Shown here one piece after another: positions 57,437 through 64,000 of a stretch of 64,000 nucleotides of DNA. The notes under the pieces were generated by a model that did not search any database, was not told the DNA's origin, and was given only the letters and a program-made list of their open reading frames with translations. Location: contig NZ_CP020777.1 in the NCBI RefSeq assembly GCF_002101315.1, positions 930,001 to 994,000 of the forward strand, in the 5' to 3' direction. The translations under genes and the position numbers were made by a program. How positions within the stretch are numbered: position 1 is the stretch's first letter; the number at the start of each line of letters is the position of its first letter. This DNA comes from Candidatus Pelagibacter sp. RS39. Lineage in GTDB: Bacteria; Pseudomonadota; Alphaproteobacteria; Pelagibacterales; Pelagibacteraceae.

Positions 57437-58261
57437 ATGCCAAAGGAAAAACCAGAATTAAGTGACGCAATGAGAGCTAAATTGGGTAGAAAATTGCCTG
57501 AGAAAAATCCAATTAGAGGAACTAAGTTTACAATTGCAATTTCTAGTGCGAAAGGTGGTGTTGGAAAATCCACTTTTGCAACAAACTTAGCTTTAGCTCT
57601 TAAAACAATTGGATGTAAAGTCGGGTTATTAGATGCAGATATTTACGGCCCATCTATCCCAAAAATGTTGGGAATTGATGAAAAACCAAAAAGTGATGGA
57701 CAAAAATTAAAACCTATAAACAAGTATGATGTTCAGTGTATGTCTATTGGTTTCTTAGCTGATCAACAAACACCAATGATCTGGAGAGGTCCAATGGTGA
57801 CCAGTGCAATTAGAACGTTTACACAAAAAGTGAATTGGAAAGATTTAGATTTTATAATTGTTGATATGCCTCCTGGAACTGGAGATACCCAACTTACTTT
57901 TTCCCAAGAGATTAAGATGGATGGTGCAATTATAGTTTCGACGCCACAAGAGGTTGCTCTATTAGACGTAAAAAGAGGAATAAAAATGTTTGATAAACTC
58001 GGAGTAAAAGTTTTGGGCTTGGTAGACAATATGAGCTACTTTGTTGGAGATGATGAAAAAAAATATGCGATTTTTGGTCAAGGAGGTGTAGAAAAAACAG
58101 CTAAAGAATTTAAAAAAGATTTTTTAGGAGAAATTCCAATCAATCCTGAGATCGGGAAACAAGGTGATTTAGGTATACCAATAGTTGAGTGTAATCCTAA
58201 TCATGAAATTTCAAAAATTTATTTAAATCTAGCTGAAAAAATCAAATCAAGTTTTACTTGA
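57437..58261 (+). CDS. mrp: Mrp/NBP35-type P-loop ATPase without CxxC motif
   Basis: A 274-residue ApbC/Mrp ATPase, linked to iron-sulfur cluster delivery. The deviant Walker A SSAKGGVGKST is at 36-46, followed by GLLDADIYGPSIPKMLG, PMIWRGPMV, VDMPPGTGDTQLT and STPQEVALLDVKRGIKMF. Two features differ from typical proteobacterial Mrp: there is no N-terminal MIP18 (DUF59) domain, and the segment after NMSYFV reads GDDEKKYAIFGQGG, lacking the CxxC that holds the bridging cluster. It may use another ligand or only regulate. It is transcribed alone. Confidence 0.92.
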   Translation: MPKEKPELSDAMRAKLGRKLPEKNPIRGTKFTIAISSAKGGVGKSTFATNLALALKTIGCKVGLLDADIYGPSIPKMLGIDEKPKSDGQKLKPINKYDVQCMSIGFLADQQTPMIWRGPMVTSAIRTFTQKVNWKDLDFIIVDMPPGTGDTQLTFSQEIKMDGAIIVSTPQEVALLDVKRGIKMFDKLGVKVLGLVDNMSYFVGDDEKKYAIFGQGGVEKTAKEFKKDFLGEIPINPEIGKQGDLGIPIVECNPNHEISKIYLNLAEKIKSSFT

Positions 58262-58285
58262 TCTAAACTAAAAAATTCAGCTAAA

Positions 58286-59440
58286 TTATTTAATATCTTT
58301 TTTTACTACACTATAAATATATTCAGAAATTGCTTGTGATGCCTGAGGAGAATAGTGACTTCTATCGACATACGATAGCTCAGTCGCATTGTTCAGAGAT
58401 ACACTGATATCTATAACATTTTGTGTTTTTATTAATTCGTCAAAAATTCTTTTTTGTCTAAACTTAAAACTTTCATAATCCTTTATTCTTCCTGTTTCTA
58501 TGGCTTCAGATTTTTCATATTTTTCAAAATATTTTCCATGAACGAGTGAAAATGGCTGAATAAAAGTATAACAATTTAAATTTTGATCTTCACATATAGC
58601 TTTTCTTATGTTTACATTGTGTTGAAGAACCTGTTGAACATTTTTAATCGAGTGACACTGAAATTCATAATTTATACTTGCTACTAACTCATTGTCATTA
58701 CAATTAAAGATTTCTGGTGTTCTATTCTTTTGTTGGATTCTTGTAACAAGCTGCATCATTGGAATAGATTGAAAAAATAAACTCATTGTTGGTTTGTAAA
58801 TATCCCAATATTTTCTTGTCAAAGTTTTTTGGGACTCATAAAAAAACTTCGAATTTATGCCATCAGCATTACCTCTTTCATTTATTCCATCAATGAAAAA
58901 AATGAAATCACCTTGATTGATTTTTTTATTGGATAAATGCTTTTGAAAAAGAATATTTTCCCAAGGGGATGCAAAACCAGCTCTACCAAAATTATAAACA
59001 CAATAATTTTTATCTGAATAATTCAGATCAATTATCTTTTTAAAATAAGATGGAATTGTTTGATAATCAGTTACATTATAACCAAAAGTTGTGCTTCCAC
59101 CATAAAAGTAAAAGCTTTTTTCACAATTATCATTTCCCTCTACCTTTCTCCCAAATTCATCAGAAACATTAACGAATTGTTGCGATGGGGTCTCTTGTTC
59201 CCTCCATTCAACAAATTGATCATACTCATATTTTCGATTTATCCATGTTTCTAAATATAAAGAAAGTCCCTCCTCTTCATTTAAATCTAAAATTTTTAAA
59301 ACTTCGTCTGAGTATGGTTTTAGATTTTTAAGTTTATATGTGGTCCTTATTTCCCAAACTAAAGCCAAAATGATGTTAAAAAGAATAAAAAATACCAGTA
59401 TTGAAAAAAATACATTTATTATATTTTGCAAAACTCTCAT
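58286..59440 (-). CDS. Membrane-anchored SGNH-type hydrolase-like protein
   Basis: A 384-residue protein with an N-terminal anchor (IINVFFSILVFFILFNIILALVW). The four SGNH blocks can be followed: FYFYGGSTTFGYN (nucleophile Ser), NFGRAGFASPWEN (Gly), FIDGINERGNAD (Asn) and DRSHYSPQASQAI (Asp-x-x-His). The catalytic part should face the periplasm, consistent with several cysteines. Such proteins often remove or add acyl groups on surface glycans. ATG at 59440 is preferred to the TTG three bases upstream. It is divergent from a membrane glycosyltransferase-like gene, which suggests a shared surface-glycan role. Confidence 0.75.
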   Translation of the reverse strand: MRVLQNIINVFFSILVFFILFNIILALVWEIRTTYKLKNLKPYSDEVLKILDLNEEEGLSLYLETWINRKYEYDQFVEWREQETPSQQFVNVSDEFGRKVEGNDNCEKSFYFYGGSTTFGYNVTDYQTIPSYFKKIIDLNYSDKNYCVYNFGRAGFASPWENILFQKHLSNKKINQGDFIFFIDGINERGNADGINSKFFYESQKTLTRKYWDIYKPTMSLFFQSIPMMQLVTRIQQKNRTPEIFNCNDNELVASINYEFQCHSIKNVQQVLQHNVNIRKAICEDQNLNCYTFIQPFSLVHGKYFEKYEKSEAIETGRIKDYESFKFRQKRIFDELIKTQNVIDISVSLNNATELSYVDRSHYSPQASQAISEYIYSVVKKDIK

Positions 59441-59547
59441 CAATTAACAACACACTATAATCATAATTTAAAAAAATTAATACAAATATTCAATTGTATT
59501 TCAAAAAATTTAAGAATGTATATATTAAAATTATTTATAATTTTAAA

Positions 59548-60960
59548 ATGATAAAAAATCATATCAAAGTTTTAATTTTAATATTTTTTGGATTTTTTTT
59601 ATCTGTTTTTTTTTCAATAAATAATCTTAATAAATATGATAAAAATTTAATTGATGCTAATGGTAATAATTACCATCAAATGATTAAATATGACACTTAT
59701 CTTTACTTATCTCATGGATCTGAGATTAAGAATGACTTAAAAAATGGAAAAAATTTTTTTGAAACAGGAAGAGAACATTATACGAAATATCTTCCTGCGA
59801 GAATCGCTGCTTTATACTATTATATTCTTGACGTTAATCTTTTTGAAAATGAAAATACTAAAAAAATAAATACTAATATTCATTTTTATTATTTAATAAT
59901 TCAAAGCTTAATATATTTTCTTTGTCTAATTTTTTTTTATTTATTAACCAAAGAGATTTTTGAAAAAAGAATAATTTATTTTATTATTGCTTTTTTTTGT
60001 TTTGAACCAACTTTATTTCAGTACCATGGTACTTTTTGGAGTGAAACTTATTTTTTTTCATTTCAAATACTATTGGCCGGTCTAATATTAAGTAAAAATC
60101 AAACAATTGTTAAATTTTTAAGTATTGGATTAGTGCTTGGTTTAATGAGTTTGCAAAAACAACCTGGTATTTTTTATATTATACCAGTGTCAATTTTTTT
60201 AATATTTTATGAAAAGAGAAGAATTTTTATAAAATTAGTATTTTTATTAATTGGTTTTGCTTTAATACTCTCAATATTGGGGTTCAATAACTTACAAAGA
60301 TCAGAAAAATTTTACTTAATCTCAGGTGATGCAAAGATGGAAATACATAACAAATTGGTTAGAAAGGTAATGACAAAAAAATTAAATATATCTAGAGAAA
60401 AATTTGATTTAATTGAAGGTGAGTATGCGAAAAATTGGTTAAAACAAAAAAATATCAAATACGATGCAAGTTCTAACTTATTAAAAAGTAAAAAGACCTG
60501 GAAAAATTATAGAAATAGTATTTATAAAGAAAAAGATAAAATAAAATTTGATGACTATATTCGTAATAGAAGTTTAGATTATTTGTTAGATTATCCTTTA
60601 GAATTTATTTATGCAGTTATTAATGGTTCCTTTCATACTCTTTTACTTAATCCATTACATATATATTCTGACCATAAATTTAGATCAGGAGAAATTTATT
60701 ATGGATCCGAAGATCATAAAAAATTTATTCCGTATAGAATGGCCTATACATTAATTATTTACTTACTTTGTCTGTTGGGTGTTATTAATTTAATTAATAA
60801 AAAAGAATATTATTTACTTTCTTTTATAATTTTATCTTATCTTTATTTTTATGTAACAATATCATGGCATGGTAATACAAGATATTATTTGCCAAGTTTT
60901 GTTTATTTGGGCTTTCTTTTTACTTATGGTGTAGATTATTTTTTAAAAAAGTTAAGGTAA
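59548..60960 (+). CDS. Polytopic membrane protein, glycosyltransferase-39/83-like
   Basis: A 470-residue membrane protein with about ten helices, very rich in Phe, Ile, Lys and Tyr. After helix 1 comes a large periplasmic loop (DANGNNYHQMIKYDTYLYLSHG, then TKYLPARIAALYYY), the arrangement found in GT-C enzymes using polyprenyl-phosphate sugars, but I cannot point to a catalytic Asp pair with certainty. FQYHGTFWSETYFFSFQ matches the P-x-x-x-x-x-x-S-E helix region of that class. The ATG at 59548 is used; upstream in-frame starts would place a charged extension before helix 1. No known substrate. Confidence 0.68.
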   Translation: MIKNHIKVLILIFFGFFLSVFFSINNLNKYDKNLIDANGNNYHQMIKYDTYLYLSHGSEIKNDLKNGKNFFETGREHYTKYLPARIAALYYYILDVNLFENENTKKINTNIHFYYLIIQSLIYFLCLIFFYLLTKEIFEKRIIYFIIAFFCFEPTLFQYHGTFWSETYFFSFQILLAGLILSKNQTIVKFLSIGLVLGLMSLQKQPGIFYIIPVSIFLIFYEKRRIFIKLVFLLIGFALILSILGFNNLQRSEKFYLISGDAKMEIHNKLVRKVMTKKLNISREKFDLIEGEYAKNWLKQKNIKYDASSNLLKSKKTWKNYRNSIYKEKDKIKFDDYIRNRSLDYLLDYPLEFIYAVINGSFHTLLLNPLHIYSDHKFRSGEIYYGSEDHKKFIPYRMAYTLIIYLLCLLGVINLINKKEYYLLSFIILSYLYFYVTISWHGNTRYYLPSFVYLGFLFTYGVDYFLKKLR

Positions 60961-60984
60961 TAATCGTTTAACCTTAAACTCAGA

Positions 60985-61935
60985 TTATATTAAAGATTTA
61001 TCTTTGATATCAAAAGCTTCCATTAATTCACTCCATTCTCTCTTAGATAAGCCAGAATCTTCCATAGAAATTTTTTCACCCTTGATAAGTTTCTGAATAA
61101 TAATTTTTCCTTTTGCTGAAACTTCAGTGCCCCCAACTCTATAATCCATAAAGGCCTCATAAGTTATTGGAACCCATTTTTTCAATGTATCCAACATTAT
61201 ATCGGCATAAACTCTAATTTCATATTGTGCGTGGTGGTCTGCTCTTAGTCTTAAAAAATTCATAAGATTTAACAAATCTGTTTTCCAATACCATTGGGTG
61301 TATGTATTTAAAGTTAAGTTCATTCTTGCAAGCTCTCTCGCCAATCCCTTTTTATTTTCATCAATCGTAGATCCATCGTATCTTTCATTGAGCATTGTTT
61401 CATAATTTGCATATGTTCTTTCAGCATCATTTTTTAAAAGTTCTAAAACTTCATTAGCTTGTTCCCCTTCCAAGACGTCTCCTCTTCCCTGTCTATTAGA
61501 TGTCGATTGAGCTGCAAGATTTTCTTTTGATGGTAAGTAAAATTCTTTATCTAAAATTGAATACCTTGCAGAATATTCATTTACATTTGCAGTTCTATGT
61601 CTAATCCATTGACGAGCGATAAAAATTGGTAGCTTAATATGATATTTAATTTCACACATCTCGAATGGGGTGCTATGCCAGTGACGCATTAAATATTTTA
61701 TTAAACCTGCATCAGTAGAAACTTGTTTTGTTCCTTTGCCATAAGAAACTCTAGCTGATTGAACAATTGAAGTATCATCTCCCATATAATCAACAACTCT
61801 TACAAAACCATGGTCAAGAGCAGGCAATGCTTCGTAAAGAATTTTTTCTAATTCAGGTGAAGTAACTCTTTTTGTTAAATTGCTTTGTGATTGCTGATTT
61901 TTTATATCTTCTTGTTGTTCTTTAGTTAATTTCAT
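60985..61935 (-). CDS. thyX: Flavin-dependent thymidylate synthase
   Basis: A 316-residue ThyX, making dTMP from dUMP with FAD and methylene-tetrahydrofolate. The signature [13 protein letters not shown] is at about 112-124, with [11 protein letters not shown] and [26 protein letters not shown] before it and [22 protein letters not shown] later. I start at the ATG at 61935: reading further upstream would run through the tmRNA acceptor piece. Its folate substrate connects it to the glycine cleavage system in this window. It ends 24 bases from the convergent membrane protein gene. Confidence 0.96.
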   Translation of the reverse strand: MKLTKEQQEDIKNQQSQSNLTKRVTSPELEKILYEALPALDHGFVRVVDYMGDDTSIVQSARVSYGKGTKQVSTDAGLIKYLMRHWHSTPFEMCEIKYHIKLPIFIARQWIRHRTANVNEYSARYSILDKEFYLPSKENLAAQSTSNRQGRGDVLEGEQANEVLELLKNDAERTYANYETMLNERYDGSTIDENKKGLARELARMNLTLNTYTQWYWKTDLLNLMNFLRLRADHHAQYEIRVYADIMLDTLKKWVPITYEAFMDYRVGGTEVSAKGKIIIQKLIKGEKISMEDSGLSKREWSELMEAFDIKDKSLI

Positions 61936-61975
61936 GAATGTTATTGAATCTCTTGAATTTCCTTTTATATTAATA

Positions 61976-62257
61976 ATGTTGGATTTCCAACTATGACGAT
62001 AAACGAATTTCGTAATAACCATTGCGGACGTGGGGGCAGTACCCACCACCTCCACCATTTACAACTTATGGGGGTGAACTAGATTCGACGAGTGACTAAA
62101 GGCTATTCTTTCGTTCGGAATTGTTCCTCCGTAACGGGCTAATTTATAATTGCTAACGAAAGTTACGCACTTGCTGCTTAATTAACTTTGTTAATTAGGT
62201 AAACGGGGTCTTGGGGCACCTGGCAACAGAACGCCCCTTTCTTATCCGTGTTTAGCA
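61976..62257 (+). ncRNA. ssrA: tmRNA, permuted two-piece form
   Basis: The acceptor piece comes first: a T-arm-like GTGGG/CCCAC hairpin and the 3' end CACCTCCACCA finishing at 62057. After a 12-base spacer the coding piece opens with GGGGGTG (62070-62076), which pairs with CACCTCC through one G-U, followed by GATTCGAC. GGCTATT and TTCGT of the coding piece can pair with AATAACC and ACGAA of the acceptor piece. The tag frame reads ANESYALAA then stop (62152-62181). Stems follow at 62179-62197 and 62213-62237 (GGGGC/GCCCC). It rescues stalled ribosomes. The outer ends are approximate. Confidence 0.93.
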
Positions 62258-62295
62258 AAACATATCAACGAAAATAAATAAAGAGTTGTGGTTTG

Positions 62296-62315
62296 ACCGC
62301 AGTTGTACCGCAGTT
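62296..62315. repeat. Short tandem ACCGCAGTT repeat downstream of tmRNA
   Basis: ACCGCAGTT occurs at 62296-62304 and again at 62307-62315, an 11-base period, within a patch clearly richer in G and C than its surroundings and followed by GTTCAACTTCAACTACGGGCGC. It lies 40 bases past the tmRNA stems. Arm-type binding sites of integrases look like this, but no integrase is in the window. Confidence 0.4.
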
Positions 62316-62347
62316 CAACTTCAACTACGGGCGCATTAAAAGTTTTT

Positions 62348-62755
62348 TCATTTAATTAAAAATTTTGAAAGATGTTTATTATAAGATTGAGGAATTTTTG
62401 GCCAATTATAAATACCTTTTTCTCTCCAGCTTTTAGATTGATCACCACCCTTTCCGTTAAAGACTTTTATCAATTCATCGTGATCATAAAGGTACATATA
62501 ACTACCTTGTCTAAAACATATATGAATGCCCTTATCTAAATACCTCTTATCTAAAGTTAATCTAGACTTAAGTTGAATTTTTAATAAAGTTTTGCCGTCA
62601 GTATGTTGTGCTAAAAAGTCTGCTCCCTTCCAATCATCAGAAAGTTTAATAGTTTGGAAGCCATAGTCAGCAAGAACGGATGATACCTTTTGATAGTTAT
62701 AGTTCTCTTTTTGTCTTGAATTCAGTTTGGAATAAATAATTTTTTTAAAATTCAT
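62348..62755 (-). CDS. PD-(D/E)XK-like protein, unknown function
   Basis: A 135-residue protein. LNSRQKENYNYQKVSSVLADYGFQTIKLSDDWKGADFLAQH (about 12-52) and LLKIQLKSRLTLDKRYL (about 57-73) recall small nuclease-fold proteins, with the D-x-GAD and Q-x-K positions in place of PD-(D/E)xK. Similar free-standing proteins are scattered in many bacteria, often in variable regions. It overlaps the coiled-coil gene by four bases, so they form one transcript. Catalytic activity is uncertain because the usual acidic residue before the last Lys is Gln. Confidence 0.7.
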   Translation of the reverse strand: MNFKKIIYSKLNSRQKENYNYQKVSSVLADYGFQTIKLSDDWKGADFLAQHTDGKTLLKIQLKSRLTLDKRYLDKGIHICFRQGSYMYLYDHDELIKVFNGKGGDQSKSWREKGIYNWPKIPQSYNKHLSKFLIK

Positions 62756-63165
62756 TTTAATTTAATTATTTCTTCTGGATGTTTTTTAATACGTTCTAAA
62801 GACTTTTTATCTTCATAGCTTTTATATAAATTATCTATTCCAGCCTCTTTTTTAATCTTTTCAAGATTTTCTAAATAATCATCGGGACCACCGTTCATTT
62901 TTAGTTTCTGCATTTCATCTCTCATCTTTTTATATTTGAGATATGTGAGTGTTGCTGTTGCCTTTTCTTTTTCATTAAGCTTTTCTCTCAAATCTTTTAT
63001 TAAATAGTCTTTCTCTTCCCCTTCTAACTTCTCACTAGCTTCAAGTGAAATTAAGGTACTTTGAATAAATGCAAAGGTTCTATCAATTATGTGCTTTTGT
63101 TTTTCAATATCCATTATTATTGAATTTAAGACTTTATGTTTGTCGTCTTTTAATTTCATATCCAA
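62752..63165 (-). CDS. Hypothetical charged helical protein
   Basis: A 137-residue protein, not recognised. It is mostly Lys, Glu, Leu and Ile; residues 15-115 (NSIIMDIEKQKHIIDRTFAF, EASEKLEGEEKDYLIKDLREKLNEKEKATATLTYLKYKKMRDEMQKL) predict two to three long helices or a coiled coil. There is no signal or membrane segment. It overlaps the upstream membrane protein by ten bases and the nuclease-like gene by four; the start may also be the ATG six bases further in (63159). Confidence 0.62.
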   Translation of the reverse strand: MDMKLKDDKHKVLNSIIMDIEKQKHIIDRTFAFIQSTLISLEASEKLEGEEKDYLIKDLREKLNEKEKATATLTYLKYKKMRDEMQKLKMNGGPDDYLENLEKIKKEAGIDNLYKSYEDKKSLERIKKHPEEIIKLK

Positions 63166-63476
63166 ACTAAAACTCCTAATAATAACAATAAGCCCTCCGA
63201 ATGTGCTTTATAATAAAAAATTCTTTCTAGTGGAAATTTTTTAAAAACTATTGGTGTTATTAATAACGCACAAACTAAAAACCATATTATAACAACATAC
63301 CAGGGCAAATTAGCAAAACCCCAGACAAATATTGAAATCCAAGCTGGGAACGTTAGCGTCGATAACATCTTTTTAATCCCTTTATGATCATCATACAAAG
63401 CTGGGTTATCAGATCTCATAATAACTCTTATGGTGTATCCAACGTGCATTCCAACAATCATTCCTATAAAAAACAT
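63156..63476 (-). CDS. Hypothetical membrane protein, four hydrophobic segments
   Basis: A 106-residue protein, not recognised, with hydrophobic segments at about 1-18 (MFFIGMIVGMHVGYTI), 42-62, 62-78 (WYVVIIWFLVCALLITPIV) and 93-106 (EGLLLLLGVLVWI). It ends in the membrane-like WI. It overlaps the helical-protein gene by ten bases and follows the next membrane gene by 25 bases. The tight packing supports expression as one operon of four small genes. Confidence 0.6.
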   Translation of the reverse strand: MFFIGMIVGMHVGYTIRVIMRSDNPALYDDHKGIKKMLSTLTFPAWISIFVWGFANLPWYVVIIWFLVCALLITPIVFKKFPLERIFYYKAHSEGLLLLLGVLVWI

Positions 63477-63501
63477 CTAAACCTCTTAACTATATTTTCA
63501 C

Positions 63502-64000
63502 TTAAGCGAAATTTTTAATTTTATTATAAAGATACTTTATACCTGTAGCGTTTGAAATAGTTTCAGCATACTTCTTAATATTTTCTTTAAACCATTCATA
63601 TATTTCACTAAAATTCATTTCTTTCATTTTTTTCTTTAAAATTATTGCCACCACTAAACCAATTATAATACCTAATAATGGACTAGAAAAAAGACTTGCG
63701 GTCATTATAAAAGATCCCATACCAACAAATCCTCTTAAAGATCCTCTCTTAAACTTATTTTTATTTTTATTTTGAGTGTATGATTTGGCTAGTGCAATGA
63801 GTGCAATAATTAAAAGAAAAGGATTAGCCCCTACTGCACCCGCTAATCCTAATGATGCACAAAGTTCAGCGAATTCTTCTTTATCTTTTTTTTTCCAGCC
63901 AAAAAATAATGCAACAACACCTATTGTTGATGATAATACTTCTAAAACATCGACGCTTTGAAAATCATATAGCCATTTTGTTTTAATAAAAAAAGTACTA
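63502..64000 (-). CDS. Hypothetical membrane protein, 5' part outside window
   Basis: The frame is open from the right edge to the stop at 63502: at least 165 residues, so the gene is longer than its first internal ATG (63720) suggests. It reads VLEVLSSTIGVVALFFGWKKKD, then GLAGAVGANPFLLIIALIALAKSY, a basic linker (TQNKNKNKFKRGSLRG), ASLFSSPLLGIIIGLVVAIIL and a charged helical end. That gives three or four membrane segments joined by lysine-rich linkers. I do not recognise the family. It heads the four-gene minus-strand set beside the tmRNA. Confidence 0.6.
   Translation of the reverse strand, partial: STFFIKTKWLYDFQSVDVLEVLSSTIGVVALFFGWKKKDKEEFAELCASLGLAGAVGANPFLLIIALIALAKSYTQNKNKNKFKRGSLRGFVGMGSFIMTASLFSSPLLGIIIGLVVAIILKKKMKEMNFSEIYEWFKENIKKYAETISNATGIKYLYNKIKNFA

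Noticed and set aside
61936-62058. N-terminal extension of thyX
   Set aside because: The extra 41 codons are the complement of the tmRNA acceptor piece including its CCA end, and ThyX proteins begin near the ATG at 61935.

Overview
The window looks like a stretch of a SAR11 (Candidatus Pelagibacter, Alphaproteobacteria) chromosome. The grounds are very AT-rich DNA, almost no intergenic space, many start/stop overlaps, a tandem glycine riboswitch in front of gcvT (a known SAR11 trait), a permuted two-piece tmRNA (an alphaproteobacterial trait), ThyX as thymidylate synthase, and many small-molecule transporters. About 70 protein genes are supported. I see no rRNA, tRNA, CRISPR array or insertion sequence.

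Layout. 1-2.5 kb: glutathione synthesis (end of gshA, gshB) and a DMT permease. 2.5-5.4 kb: an MFS permease, cytidylate kinase and an unknown charged coiled-coil protein. 5.4-8.6 kb: a minus-strand operon of a DMT permease, creatinase and an arginine:glycine amidinotransferase. 8.8-13 kb: SufU-like scaffold, HPP membrane protein, NAD formate dehydrogenase, MsrA and SelO. 13-16 kb: a 2OG-Fe(II) oxygenase, an FAD oxidoreductase, TspO and an SDR. 16.1-26.9 kb: a long minus-strand series (pxpB, pxpC, DMT permease, glycine riboswitch, gcvT-gcvH-gcvP, then FAD amine oxidase, DUF1365, cyclopropane-fatty-acid-synthase-like enzyme and DUF3833). 26.9-31 kb: pxpA, a TPR protein, TerC, a DMT permease and an amino-acid ABC binding protein. 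31-35.7 kb: livM-livH-livF-livG behind a ProC-like gene. 35.8-37.7 kb: a small outer-membrane protein, a noncoding stretch, DUF2805 and glutaredoxin. 37.7-57.4 kb: an almost unbroken minus-strand block (hflK-hflC-DUF2065-degP-miaA, ilvB-ilvH-ilvC-leuA, mreB-mreC-mreD-mrdA-rodA, then dadA-DMT-dehydrogenase-deacetylase-msrB). 57.4-62 kb: Mrp, an SGNH hydrolase, a membrane glycosyltransferase-like protein and thyX. 62-64 kb: tmRNA, then small genes without clear housekeeping function that may be an island beginning next to ssrA.

Themes. Much of the window concerns glycine, glutamate and one-carbon flow: AGAT/creatinase, gcvTHP with its riboswitch, formate dehydrogenase, 5-oxoprolinase, glutathione synthesis and ProC. 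A second theme is oxidative repair and protection: MsrA, MsrB, SelO, glutaredoxin and the CFA/TspO lipid module. Five DMT-family permeases sit in or beside different metabolic operons, which suggests each handles a product or substrate of its neighbours.

Most notable: the AGAT-creatinase-permease operon, which could form a glycine-dependent arginine/guanidinoacetate shunt; the six-base spacing between the riboswitch-led gcv operon and the lipid-modification genes; a structured leader with a 24-codon reading frame before DUF2805; and the possible island boundary at the tmRNA gene.
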